From the NCBI GenBank assembly GCA_903884005.1, contig CAISDA010000054.1, forward strand, positions 1-64,000: a stretch of 64,000 nucleotides of DNA, in the 5' to 3' direction. Origin of the DNA: an uncultured Ignavibacteriota bacterium (lineage in GTDB: Bacteria > Bacteroidota > Ignavibacteria > UBA10030 > UBA8401). Under the pieces are notes generated by a model. It had not been told where the DNA came from. It ran no database searches and worked only from the letters and a program-made list of their open reading frames with translations. Shown here one piece after another: positions 16,971 through 26,087 of this stretch (positions within the stretch are counted from its first letter, which is position 1; each line of letters opens with the position of its first letter). A program made the translations under genes and the position numbers.

Positions 16971-18716
16971 CTATCGTCGCGTGGAGCAGTCAGCGATGGA
17001 TCCAAAATTGGTACCAACAAGTTCGCCGACATGAGTAATGCCACTTACTTCTCCCTGCGTGTGGCAGGTGGTAATGGATCCATAGTTGATGCCAACGAGT
17101 TCGCCGACTTCATTGATACCCCTGACTTCTCCATTCGTAGAACAGTTAGTGATGGACCCGTAATTCGTTCCAACGAGTCCGCCGACTCCGTTGGCGGTGC
17201 CTCGGACATGTTCAGTGGGATCGATTTCCACGGCAAGATCTTTCACTTCACCGTCACCTCCAAGCCAACCCCAGAGGCCGATGCGCACGGGATAGCCCCT
17301 GTCAATTTTTAATCCGGTAATTTTATGATGATTACCGTCGAATTTTCCGTGGAAATATCCCTTCATGTCGCAGTCATCACAAAGTTCACCGATCGGCAGC
17401 CAACCGGAAATTCCCCACGCTGCAAATCCTTCGCCAAGCGCTGAAAGATATTCCGTGAGATCGATGTCGTTCATGAGCCTGAAGTATTTATCCCTATGCA
17501 GCTCATTCAGATATTTCCGCACCAAATTTAATTCGGCTGCCGTGGTAATTTGAAATGGATCGTTCCTTGTTCCATTTCCACCGGCAAAGACAATGCAGGA
17601 TTGAAAATTTTCGGATTCAGAAACCGGTTCGCCAACCGCAATCGACGCTTTGGCAGGAGTTTCCGTCTGCCAGGTCAGGCGCGGATAGCCGTCGTTTTTC
17701 ATCGTATTGATCTCCCAAATACAGGCATCCGAAAAATCCCATCCGGTGTATGTTGATCGCAGTTTCATATCGACGGAGGATTTTCCTCCGGCAGCCGCGG
17801 TGGAGCGAACGCTAAATGCCTGACCGGTTTGATCAGTATCCCAATAACTGTTGACAGGGGGAAGCGGCTCCGCGCCTTCATCCCACCCCCATCCTATTAA
17901 TCCGCCTGCCGATGATGATGTTGGAAGGACGCCACCGGCTGCATAACTGTTGACGATCGTCCCACAGAGATCAAGTCCTACGAGTCCGCCAAATCCATAG
18001 GAAGACCCATTGACAGTGCTTCTCGAATAACAGTTGCTTATCCTGCTCGAGTTGTATCCCACAAGTCCGCCCACCCCATTATCGCCGCTGGTCGCAATGA
18101 GTGAATAACACATGCTCACGGAGGCAGACTCATCGCCCACTCCCATTAACCCGCCGACGGAACCGTGGCCGCGCACTGTTCCCGTTGCGTAGCAGCTGCT
18201 GATGGCACCATAACTGGCCCCCAGAAGTCCACCGACATAGTCATGCCCGATGATGTCGACAGCTTCAACACCGAGATCATGAATGACTCCGGCTGCTCCC
18301 AGACAACCCCACAGACCGATATAATTGGTCGCAGGCCTGTTAATTCGTAATCCGTAAATTTTGTGATGCCTGCCGTCGAACCGGCCCATAAACGGATGTG
18401 CGCCATCGCCAATGGGGTTCCAGAACACATCATTATTATTGCCTGCGCTGCCAGCTTCAAGATACGATGCAAGGTCTATATCGTTGGCCAGCGCAAAATA
18501 TACGCCGGCATTTTCCTGCCCAAGATAACAACGAACAAGGTCCAATTCCTCCGCTGTCGCAATTTCGAAAGGATCGTCTTCTGTTCCGGTACCGTTCAAC
18601 AGCCGTTGCGAAGACTCCGGGGATAATTCGCTTGTATACGAATGTCCATATGACTTATTTGTATTCAATGGTAGCCTCATTGGTTGATTTATTAGCTGGT
18701 TGGCAGATATCGCCAC
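16971..18716 (-). CDS. GLUG-repeat protein, probably truncated
   Basis: The 581-residue frame (GTG start; an in-frame ATG follows at codon 13) contains two homologous modules, each opening with NGT(G/R)xDPF(E/Q)I(A/T)TAxELxLVRxYL and followed by strings of GLUG motifs such as YVGGLLGASYGAISSCYATG and GVGGLVGTNYGSITNC. GLUG repeats are found in secreted adhesin-like proteins and peptidases. No signal peptide is visible and no T9SS domain follows; the frame ends within a GLUG repeat (GSIADCSTRR). It is therefore probably a gene that has lost both ends, lying between an IstB remnant and a decayed T9SS gene. Translation cannot be excluded. Confidence 0.6.
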   Translation of the reverse strand: MAISANQLINQPMRLPLNTNKSYGHSYTSELSPESSQRLLNGTGTEDDPFEIATAEELDLVRCYLGQENAGVYFALANDIDLASYLEAGSAGNNNDVFWNPIGDGAHPFMGRFDGRHHKIYGLRINRPATNYIGLWGCLGAAGVIHDLGVEAVDIIGHDYVGGLLGASYGAISSCYATGTVRGHGSVGGLMGVGDESASVSMCYSLIATSGDNGVGGLVGYNSSRISNCYSRSTVNGSSYGFGGLVGLDLCGTIVNSYAAGGVLPTSSSAGGLIGWGWDEGAEPLPPVNSYWDTDQTGQAFSVRSTAAAGGKSSVDMKLRSTYTGWDFSDACIWEINTMKNDGYPRLTWQTETPAKASIAVGEPVSESENFQSCIVFAGGNGTRNDPFQITTAAELNLVRKYLNELHRDKYFRLMNDIDLTEYLSALGEGFAAWGISGWLPIGELCDDCDMKGYFHGKFDGNHHKITGLKIDRGYPVRIGLWGWLGGDGEVKDLAVEIDPTEHVRGTANGVGGLVGTNYGSITNCSTNGEVRGINEVGELVGINYGSITTCHTQGEVSGITHVGELVGTNFGSIADCSTRR

Positions 18717-19202
18717 ATCATCCGTTGGAATTCATCAGATTGAATTTGAAATAAAAACTCTGTACATAGTATGCAATAACAATGCCATAAAAAATCGCCC
18801 TATTTGCGCTGAATTCGAGGCAACGGAATATTTTGTGTAAATTTCAGTTGACACTGTCCCTCAAAATAGGTTCCAGTTGAGGGCGTGGGCGGCTGACCGC
18901 GAGGATGTTTCGTGGGTGTTGAGGCGTGTATTTTCTACGTTATGCCGCCACAATCGGCGATGCTCCTTCAGAGCGTTTGCCAGATTCGATAACAACCGAT
19001 GTGTTGAAAACGGCGCGCATCAGGATCTTATCCCTGTTTGGGTCAGTTGATCAACGTCAAAAAAAAAGCCCCCACCCTTGAGGGTAGAGGCTTGGTTTAT
19101 CGGTCTTGCTCAGTTCTTTACTTCCCTACATCGGTGTGGCATTGCCCATTCAGCAAAAATACTTCATTCCCATGCCCTTTGCGGCCCACGTCACAGACTG
19201 CA
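18717..19202. other. Intergenic region with terminator; no gene seen
   Basis: No convincing coding frame is present. The only clear element is the minus-strand terminator at 19059-19093. Short frames on both strands lack recognisable domains. Given the surrounding remnants this is probably degraded insertion-sequence or surface-gene DNA. Confidence 0.4.
19059..19093 (-). terminator. Rho-independent terminator
   Basis: On the minus strand, AAGCCTCTACCCT-CA-AGGGTGGGGGCTT forms a 13-base-pair stem with a few G-T pairs, followed directly by a run of T. It lies about 110 bases beyond the stop of the broken T9SS propeller gene and would end its transcript. Confidence 0.75.
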
Positions 19203-21235
19203 TTATTTTGCGACGGATAATTTTTTCACGTCCGTGAAACTCCCCGCATCCAACCTGTAGAAATACACTCCGCTGGAAAGACGCGATGCGTTAAAGACCG
19301 CCGTGTAAGTGCCGGGCGCCATCTGTTGGTTCACCAGCACTGCAACTTCCCTTCCGAGCAGATCGTACACCTTCAGCGTGACATTCGATGCCGATGCGAT
19401 CGAATAGTTGATCACAGTGCTCGGGTTGAACGGGTTCGGGTAATTCTGACGCAACTCATACGCCATCGGCAGAACGCCGGGGGCAGGTGCAAAAGTGGGA
19501 GGCGCGGGCGGCGCGACCGACATTTTGAAAACACCGGCGATGCCGGTCCCCGCATAGAGTGTGGTCCCTTTGAGCGCGAAGCCGAAGACGTCGGCGCTCG
19601 AAAGCGACGTGAGGCCGGCGGTTTTGGATGTCCAGCTTGCGCCGTTATTTGATGTAACAAACACGCCGGCACCGTTGCCGGCATAGACGTTCGACCCGGC
19701 CGCGAAAAAAGCATTGACGTAGAAATCCTTCAGGCTCGCGGTATCGGCAAGCGACCAGGACGTGCCGTTGTTGCCGGAAACAAAGGCGCCGCCGCCGGAT
19801 GTGCCGGCAAACACGGTGTTCCCGTTCACGAGCAGCGCATTGATATGTTTGTTCGTGAGTCCCTGGCTTGCGGCAGTCCAGCTCGTGCCGTTATTGGTCG
19901 AGATGAAGACGCCATCACCGGTTCCCGCGAAGATTGCCGCTGCGCCCGAAGCGAGCGAGAGGATTGAATTGTTGGTGATGCCGGTATTGGCCGCGCTCCA
20001 ACTTGCTGCGTTGTTCGCAGAGAGGAACACGTCGCCGCAAGGACCGCGGTCCCGTTCAGCGCCAACGCGTAGACATTGATATTCGTCAACCCGTTTGTTG
20101 CATCGTTCCATGTGTCGCCGTCGTCGGCAGATGCATACAGACCGCCGTACATCCCCGTGAAGATCTTTGTGTCGTTGACGAGCAGGCAGTTGATGCTCGT
20201 GTTGATGATACCCTTGCTTCGTTTGATCCAAGTCGTTCCGTTGTCGGCCGTATTGAAGAGACCGCCCGAGGATCCCGCATAGAGTGTTCCGCCGTACAAG
20301 ACAAACGAGTATGCGGTAAAACCCGTCATGCCGGTGTTTGCCGGCGTCCAGCTGGTGCCATCGTTCGTGGAGACAAATACACCGCCGCCGCTGGTCGTTC
20401 CCGCAAAGATCAACGAACCGCTGACGAACAGAGATTGGATGTTCACACTAGTCAGCCCCGAATTTGTGCTTGTCCAGGTCGCTCCATTGTCCCTGGACAC
20501 ATACACTCCAGAGAACAGGATGCCGGCGAACATGGCCGTTCCTTTCAGGACAACAGACTCCACGATCGGGTTTACGGGAAGGCCAGTATTCAACGCCGTC
20601 CACGATCATCCGTCGTTGGTCGATCGGAAGACACCGCCGCTTGTACCCGAGATGAGCGTTGTCCCGTCCACCGTCAGCGAGTGAACCGTGAGCGCACTTC
20701 CGCTGAGGCCGGTGTTCACCGCGCTCCAGCTGGCCCCGCTGTTCGCCGAGATGTAGACTCCGCCTCCTGACGTGCCGGCAAATATTTTTCCGCCGATCGA
20801 TGCAAATGTGTTTACCTGATTTGAGAGCAGCCCCGTGCCTGAAGGAGTCCAGGATGTTCCGTTGTTTGCCGAGACAAAGACCCCGCCTGCCGATATGGTG
20901 CTTGGCCACGCCGAGACGTACAGTGTCGAGCCGCTTGCAAAAATCGCATCCATGTAGAGGCTCGGCAGTCCCGTATTCACGGACTTCCAATTCGCTCCGG
21001 CATCGGTGGATAGGAACACTCCGGCTCCACCGGTTGCCGCGAACATATTCGTTCCGGACACACAGACGTTCTGCACGACTCCGCCGGAGGGCCCATTCGT
21101 CTGAACCCACTGTGCAAAGGAAAGCGTCGGAACAAGAACACTACAGAGCAGAAGGAGAAGCCGCAGGGAAACACGGTGCAACTGTCGGCAAGACTCATAT
21201 GTTGAATGGCGGGAGGAGACCGGATCGTGGTTCAT
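19203..21235 (-). pseudogene. T9SS-sorted beta-propeller protein gene, broken by a stop and a frameshift
   Basis: Taken together the region encodes a signal peptide (LRLLLLLCSVLVPTLSFAQ), many 45-residue propeller repeats of the type GGVFVSTNNGTSWTxANTGLT (as in BNR/sialidase-like and photosystem-assembly propellers), and a T9SS sorting domain with QNYPNPFNPSTVI. The frame from 21235 is stopped by TGA at about 20606, inside an NDG-x-SW repeat. The same frame resumes to about 20043, where a small deletion shifts into the frame that carries the rest to 19203. The intact form would be about 677 residues. CAGGAG precedes the ATG, but an IS66 element is inserted 25 bases upstream and cuts the gene from its promoter. 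Confidence 0.8.
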
Positions 21236-21260
21236 AGAAACTCCTGATTGTTAAACATCG

Positions 21261-22284
21261 GTAATTACTCAGCGGTAATGCGCTGCTGAATGATAAACGG
21301 TCGTCCATTGAACGCATCGACCAGAGCTTTGAATGCGCCGACACCGTTCTTTCTTGCTGTCGACAAATACGATCGCAGGCGGCAATAGATATCCAAGCCG
21401 GCAACAGAACGGAAGCACCCGGATATTTTCAGATTGTTTGACTTTGCCTCTCGTGTGCGGTGATTCTCGTGTCGCCAAAGGATTTTCTGTTAGACCTTTT
21501 TCAGTAAGTATCATATAGCGCTCTTCATACCTTGCAAGAGTGCGGGCATCGATCGAATCGTTTCTTTTCCTGATGCTGGATTTGACGGTGCGAAGTGCTT
21601 TCTGTAACAATTGTATCAGTTTTTCGGCCCATGCCTGGTTGTATTCTTCAAAGGCAAGCGTCAGTTCCCTGATTATGTGGGCGTTGCATACGCCGTGTTC
21701 GAATGTCGTATACGTGAAATACGACGCATACATATCATGGATGCCTCGTCCTTTGAAGAACGGGATGATGCCGATCTCATTCACAGCATCGGATCCGCGT
21801 CCTGTATGAAATGCAAGAATACCTGGCGTGCCGTGTACCGGGTTGACTCAACGGCGTCCAGCGACGTTCCGCAATGAGAACATTCGTGAAGGTGATGTTC
21901 GACGATCGCATTCGGGTCCTTTACTCTTTTCAGTGTGGAGCCATCGCTGCCTTTTTGTCCGCCTGGAGAGCGTTTAGTTTTTGGATGGAGATTTTCGGGA
22001 TACCGTTTGCCAAATTTGTTACTCGATGGTGGAAGGCTACTATTGTGACTGTCTTGATGCAGACGAGCTTCAAGGTCAACGATACGCACTTCAAGCATGT
22101 CGATCCGTTCCAGAAGTTGCAGCACGATATCTGCTACTTTTTCCGGTTCGGTCGCACAAGCTTTGATCAGTTGAATCCGTTGGAGTTCGCGAGCGTTCAT
22201 ACTTTCAATGTATGAACTGTTTGTCAATAGTACAAGTGCTAAGTCGTTATTTTATATCACATTAATTTGCCGCTGTGTAATTAC
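21261..22284. mobile_element. IS66-family element, internally deleted, with intact ends and 8-bp TSD
   Basis: The 1,024-bp element starts GTAATTACTCAGCGG and ends CCGCTGTGTAATTAC, inverted repeats that begin with the IS66 hallmark GTAA. AAACATCG is duplicated at 21253-21260 and 22285-22292, giving the 8-bp target duplication expected for IS66. It carries only a tnpC-like gene, with no tnpA or tnpB, as in the single-gene ISBst12-type subgroup. The transposase has lost its central region, so the element is non-autonomous. The remnant at 12841-13648 preserves the parts missing here. Confidence 0.92.
21269..22227 (-). pseudogene. IS66 transposase gene with internal deletions
   Basis: The first frame (22227-21781) encodes the N-terminal IS66 domain: a leucine-zipper-like segment (VLQLLERIDMLEVRIVDLEARL), the basic region HQDSHNSSLPPSSNKFGK, and a zinc-finger part (HECSHCGTSLDAVES). 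It ends soon after TARQVF. The second frame (21784-21269) starts within the catalytic region at MNEIGIIPFF, so the first catalytic aspartates are deleted. A further deletion after GKVKQS removes the HREHVLI...NNEAERDLRMV part and shifts frame near the end. No active transposase is expected. Confidence 0.88.
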
Positions 22285-22603
22285 AAACATCGCCGAAAAT
22301 CAAAAGATGAGAAGTGCTCTTGTCGACAAGCCATTGCCACTCCATTGCGCTTTGATATTCCCACACGCGCTTTGCTATGCGCAATGCATCTTTGATGTCT
22401 GCAGCGAGCAGGTAGGCGTGCTGGAATCCGCGTTCACGCGGCTTGCCTTCAATATGCAGATAGATCCAGCCGTTCTTTTCATGCTTTTCAGCCTTCGACA
22501 CCCAGTCGCGTTGTTCAGCGGTCAACGGAAGCGGACGTTGGGAAAATGCAGGACACACGGTGAGTGTCATTAATACAGTCACAAGAAGCGGACGGAAATT
22601 CAT
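22262..22603 (-). pseudogene. 5' fragment of a C45-type (acyltransferase/phospholipase B-like) hydrolase gene
   Basis: From the ATG at 22603 the frame encodes a signal peptide (MNFRPLLVTVLMTLTVCPAFS) and the first part of a C45-like Ntn-hydrolase domain (GWIYLHIEGKPRERGFQHAY). It then runs into the IS66 end, giving only 113 residues against several hundred in the family. Removing the IS and one target copy would give ...LLIFGDV followed by TAA, so the gene was already truncated before the IS arrived. The nucleophile region is absent. Family assignment rests on one conserved stretch. Confidence 0.6.
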
Positions 22604-22820
22604 ACATTCTCTTTCCGTCATTGTTGTTTCAGCATAAGTGGACGCCAAACGTTATTCACGGGAGAGTCCATTTCGCACATATGTAACTTTTATCGGCGCA
22701 TCCTCTTGAACGGTCCTTAAGAATTTATTCAAAACGAACATGATGAGGCTGATCGGGAGAATGGAAAAATATACGATCGTGAACGCGCTCTTTACGACGG
22801 TGCAGGTATTGATGCAAGGA

Positions 22821-22848
22821 GCAGGGCGAAATGAACATTTCGCCCTGC
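22821..22848 (-). terminator. Perfect 13-bp hairpin downstream of the YbaK gene
   Basis: GCAGGGCGAAATG and its exact inverse CATTTCGCCCTGC are separated by 2 bases. It lies 25 bases beyond the stop of the minus-strand gene at 22873. No T-run follows, so it is more likely an mRNA 3'-end or REP-like hairpin than a classical terminator. The core GGGCGA...TCGCCC resembles the hairpins at 26038 and 47852. Confidence 0.55.
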
Positions 22849-22872
22849 CGATGCACGTTTCGGCCAATGCGA

Positions 22873-23376
22873 CTAGAACAATCGGGTGGGCTCGTCCTCG
22901 ACGTACGTGCCCTTCCTCAGCGTGAACGATGCGATCCTCGGCTTCACGATATCGACGTAATCGGCATAGCTCATTCTCACGAGCTCATGATGCGAACCGG
23001 CATTGAACGCGATCTCGGTGTCGTCTGCCAGCAGCGATGCCGCAATAACGGGCATACCAAAAAGATTGCCGAAGGGCGGCATGGCCCCGACCTCGCACTC
23101 GGGAAAGCGGCTGCTGAACTCCTGTTCGCTTGCAAGGTCGACGCCTTTTGCGCCGAGCTGCTCGCGCAGCGCCGTGAAATTGATCAGGTTGGTGCCCGGC
23201 AGCACGACCATTGTCATCGTGCCGTCGATCCATACAATCACCGTCTTCGCAATTTCTTTTCCGGGGACGTGCACGGCGTGTGCCACTTCGAGCGCGGTAT
23301 ACGCCAGAGAGTGGCTCAGGATGGTATACTTGACACCGCTGGTGTCAAGGTATTCTACAAGCTTCTTCAGTATCAT
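22873..23376 (-). CDS. YbaK/ProX-type aminoacyl-tRNA deacylase
   Basis: The 167-residue protein fits the YbaK/aminoacyl-tRNA synthetase-associated domain: an early TALEVAHAVHVPGKEIAKTV segment that includes the catalytic-type lysine, then VVLPGTNLINFTALRE, and a GAMPPFGNLFGMPV segment. Proteins of this type remove mischarged amino acids from tRNA (Cys-, Ala- or Pro-type) in the cytoplasm. The substrate cannot be decided. AGGAGGTCGA upstream of the ATG is a strong ribosome-binding site. It is monocistronic as far as can be seen and ends near a perfect hairpin. Confidence 0.85.
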   Translation of the reverse strand: MILKKLVEYLDTSGVKYTILSHSLAYTALEVAHAVHVPGKEIAKTVIVWIDGTMTMVVLPGTNLINFTALREQLGAKGVDLASEQEFSSRFPECEVGAMPPFGNLFGMPVIAASLLADDTEIAFNAGSHHELVRMSYADYVDIVKPRIASFTLRKGTYVEDEPTRLF

Positions 23377-23560
23377 ATCGACCTCCTTATGGAAAAATAA
23401 GTGGGGATACCGATCCGATAGACTGCCTGTAGAGTGAAGGTTGCAAATTTTTCGGTCAAAATCAATCTTTTACGTTGACGCAGCCGGCTGCAACATGGCG
23501 CAATGGGCTGTGCGCCGGCAGAAAGGCCGTAGGTGCCAGCGAGCCCTGTGCAGGCGTGAT

Positions 23561-24529
23561 TCATCGGGCTTGCGAGGCGATATAGTCGCGGATCGCGTGC
23601 ACGACATTCGGATCGCTCTCGAACGGAAGCACGCCCGTGCCAATGCAGACATTTTTTCTGCCGGCTGCGACGACGAGCGCGCGATCGACCTCAGCCTTCA
23701 CCGACGTCATCTCGCCCCGGCTGATGATCTCAGGATTCATGTTCACGCGCACCATCACGTCCGGAAAGCGTTCCATCGTCGCCATGAAGGCGTGCTGATC
23801 CGTTTCGGACGGACAGATCACGTACCCCACTCCGGTGTGCAGCAGCGATTCGATGACTGTGGCCGTGTCGCCGCCGATGACGCACGAGACGGCTTCGCCC
23901 ATGATGTCGTTGCAGCCCCGGATGAGCGCCATCAACGCCGGAAGTTCCACCTCATTGAACATTGCCGGCGAGATGAGCGGCGGTGTTGCAGCCGATTCGA
24001 AGAGTGTAATGCCGAGCCCGTTGGCCCGCGCCTCGCGCGCGAAAAACAATTCATTTTCAGCCAGATGCAGGAGCGCTTCGCGTGTCGCATCGGGATCGAC
24101 CATGGTCGCCATCAACAGCGTATCGAATCCGACGAGGTTGCTCGCAATCGAAAATGGCCCGCTCAGCGGGACCATGACCGTGGCATCGGGAAGCCGCTCC
24201 TTCACGCGCTTTGCCGCTTCGAGAATGACGGGAAGCCGTCCGTCGGTTTTCGGATCGAAGGCTTTCAGTCCGGTAATATCGTCCATCGACGAGCAGAAGT
24301 GTCCGCTGATGGAGGGAATGCCCGTGCCGCTCGGCTGTTCGATAATTCCGCCGTAGGCTTCGGCCTCCAGATTATAAATATCGATGCCGATAATGACGGG
24401 GGAATGGTGATACATGTTGAAGGCGGTTTCATGCGCCTGCACGAGCAGGTCCGCATTTCGTGAAACGTCCCACGGCGTTCTGCCGATAAGTTTCGCTGCA
24501 TGTTCGTAAACTGCGGGTGTGAAGTACAT
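23561..24529 (-). CDS. Uroporphyrinogen decarboxylase (URO-D)-family protein
   Basis: The 322-residue protein has the URO-D fold sequence pattern: a start region MYFTPAVYEHAAKLIGRTPW, the segment VMVPLSGPFSIASNLVGFD, and a C-terminal GTGVLPFESDPNVVHAIRDY. It lacks the N-terminal RPPxWxMRQAG signature of true HemE, so it is more likely a corrinoid- or methyl-transfer-type member (MtaA/CmuA-like) or an uncharacterised one. No corrinoid protein gene is adjacent. It lies 65 bases from the dipeptidase gene on the same strand. Confidence 0.75.
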   Translation of the reverse strand: MYFTPAVYEHAAKLIGRTPWDVSRNADLLVQAHETAFNMYHHSPVIIGIDIYNLEAEAYGGIIEQPSGTGIPSISGHFCSSMDDITGLKAFDPKTDGRLPVILEAAKRVKERLPDATVMVPLSGPFSIASNLVGFDTLLMATMVDPDATREALLHLAENELFFAREARANGLGITLFESAATPPLISPAMFNEVELPALMALIRGCNDIMGEAVSCVIGGDTATVIESLLHTGVGYVICPSETDQHAFMATMERFPDVMVRVNMNPEIISRGEMTSVKAEVDRALVVAAGRKNVCIGTGVLPFESDPNVVHAIRDYIASQAR

Positions 24530-24594
24530 CGTCGTGTGTCGCTTTCCTGGTTGATGTGAAAATAATCGTTATTAGGAGGTACTATCGATGCTGC

Positions 24595-25833
24595 TTAGTT
24601 GCGCCGGTTCTGCGCAGAGGCTTCGACCTGAGCGAAGACTCTCAGGAAGTTGCCTCCCCATATTTTGCGTATCTCATTATGCGAATAGCCTCGGCGCAGA
24701 AGCTCGGCCGTAATGTTCTTCATTTCGCTTACATCGAAACATCCATCGACCTCACCTCCGCCGTCGAAGTCCGTTCCGATGCCCACATGATCGATACCCG
24801 CCACCTGTACGCAATGGTCGATGTGATCGGCGACGTCCGATACGGTTGGAAGAGGCCGCGGATATCGGGCATTGATGTCCTTCCGTTCGTTCTTCATCAT
24901 GAGCCGCTGTTCGGCCGACAAATGGCCGATGCCCGAATATTTTCCTCTCAGGGCCTGCAGCGCAGAATCACGGAGCGGAAGTACGAGCGGCGTTTTTAAA
25001 AACTCGCTCACAAGCGACACCTGAATGACTCCGCCGTTTTCAGCCAAGGCTTTCAGCATCGCATCGTCCATATTCCGCGGATTATTGCACAATGCGCGGG
25101 CGCAGGAATGAGAGGCGATCACGGGAACGGTCGACAGCGCGAGAACATCATAGAATGATTTATCAGATACATGCGAAATATCCACTATCATACCGAGAGC
25201 ATTCATTTCGCGCACAACACGCTTTCCGAATGCACTCAGCCCGTCGTATTTCACCGAGCTGGTATCCGATGAAGAATCGCAGATATCATCGTCCTTGCTG
25301 TGGCACAATGTAATGTAGCGCACGCCGAGGTCATAGAATTTTGTCACGAGGGACAGGTCGTTGCCGAGCGCGTAGCCGTTTTCGATACCGATATACACAG
25401 CGCTTTTACCGGAGGCTTTGATGCGTGCAGCATCGGCCGAAGCGACCGCCAGGGCGGCCACATCGTGATTCCGGTTCACCACCGCATGGATCGAATCGAT
25501 AATCGCGGAAACCATGGCATACGCTTTTTCATTGCCGGCCTGAGTTCGCGGCCCCTGGGCGATGAACGCCGCAAAGAACACTGCATCGAGCCCGCCGAAT
25601 TTCATGCGCGGAAAATCGATCTTGCCCTCGTCGCCGGACGGAGTATGCCATTGGGCCGGGTCAAAATCGTCGCGCAACAATCGAATGGGCGTGTCGGCGT
25701 GCGTATCGATGGTCACCATCGATCGATGGAGTACGGACGCTTCATCGGAATAATCGCGCAGAGAGCCGGATGTGCCGCACCCCGTCAACACTACGGCGGA
25801 CAACGCAACGGTGAATAATATAAGTGTTTTCAT
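24595..25833 (-). CDS. M19 (renal dipeptidase-type) dipeptidase, lipoprotein
   Basis: The 412-residue protein starts with a lipoprotein signal (MKTLILFTVALSAVVLTGCG, lipobox LTGC). The peptidase M19 metal ligands are visible: TIDTHADTP near the start, a Glu in YIGIENGYAL, and His residues in VDISHVS and VIASHSCARALC, with HVGIGTDFDGG near the end. It should hydrolyse dipeptides at the cell envelope. The ATG at 25833 is chosen over an upstream in-frame start because AGGAG lies 6 bases before it and the signal begins there. A MITE (25843-26020) is inserted 9 bases upstream, and its 8-bp duplication covers this ribosome-binding site. Confidence 0.9.
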   Translation of the reverse strand: MKTLILFTVALSAVVLTGCGTSGSLRDYSDEASVLHRSMVTIDTHADTPIRLLRDDFDPAQWHTPSGDEGKIDFPRMKFGGLDAVFFAAFIAQGPRTQAGNEKAYAMVSAIIDSIHAVVNRNHDVAALAVASADAARIKASGKSAVYIGIENGYALGNDLSLVTKFYDLGVRYITLCHSKDDDICDSSSDTSSVKYDGLSAFGKRVVREMNALGMIVDISHVSDKSFYDVLALSTVPVIASHSCARALCNNPRNMDDAMLKALAENGGVIQVSLVSEFLKTPLVLPLRDSALQALRGKYSGIGHLSAEQRLMMKNERKDINARYPRPLPTVSDVADHIDHCVQVAGIDHVGIGTDFDGGGEVDGCFDVSEMKNITAELLRRGYSHNEIRKIWGGNFLRVFAQVEASAQNRRN

Positions 25834-25842
25834 TGGTCTCCT

Positions 25843-26020
25843 GTAACTACTCAATGTGCACCAAAATCATTGTCATCCTGAGCGATGCGAAGGATCTAAA
25901 ACAGTGATTGATACATGCAGCATTAAATTCCTGTTCCCCGGTACGGATGTTTAGTAGATTCTTCGGTCGCTCGAGCTCCCTCAGAATGACAGGGACAATA
26001 GGTTGCTCTGAGTAGTCATT
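25843..26020. repeat. IS66-type MITE, copy 2 (178 bp)
   Basis: This copy starts GTAACTACTCAATGTGCACC and ends in CTCTGAGTAGTCATT. Its interior has TGTCATCCTGAGCG, GAAGGATCT and then AGATTCTTCGGTCG...CTCAGAATGACA. The octamers GGTCTCCT (25835-25842) and GGTCTCTT (26021-26028) agree at 7 of 8 positions, consistent with an IS66-type target duplication. It is in the opposite orientation to copy 1 and sits directly upstream of the dipeptidase start. Confidence 0.88.
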
Positions 26021-26037
26021 GGTCTCTTTAGCAATTA

Positions 26038-26074
26038 GCACCGCTTCGCGGTGCGGGCGAGATACCATCTCGCC
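26038..26074 (-). repeat. Double hairpin downstream of the SNF2 gene
   Basis: Two adjacent stems, GCACCGC-TTC-GCGGTGC and GGCGAGA-TACCA-TCTCGCC, lie 13 bases beyond the stop of the gene at 26088. The same pair occurs at 47852-47890. It may protect or terminate the mRNA. Confidence 0.6.
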
Positions 26075-26087
26075 ATGCAATGCTGCC

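Noticed and set aside
22652-22867. 71-codon minus-strand frame with one hydrophobic segment
   Set aside because: Its first part is the GGGCGA hairpin, and no family similarity or ribosome-binding site was seen.
23441-24463. 340-codon plus-strand frame opposite the URO-D gene
   Set aside because: Composition is Arg/His/Asp-rich as in antisense frames, and the minus strand has clear family similarity.
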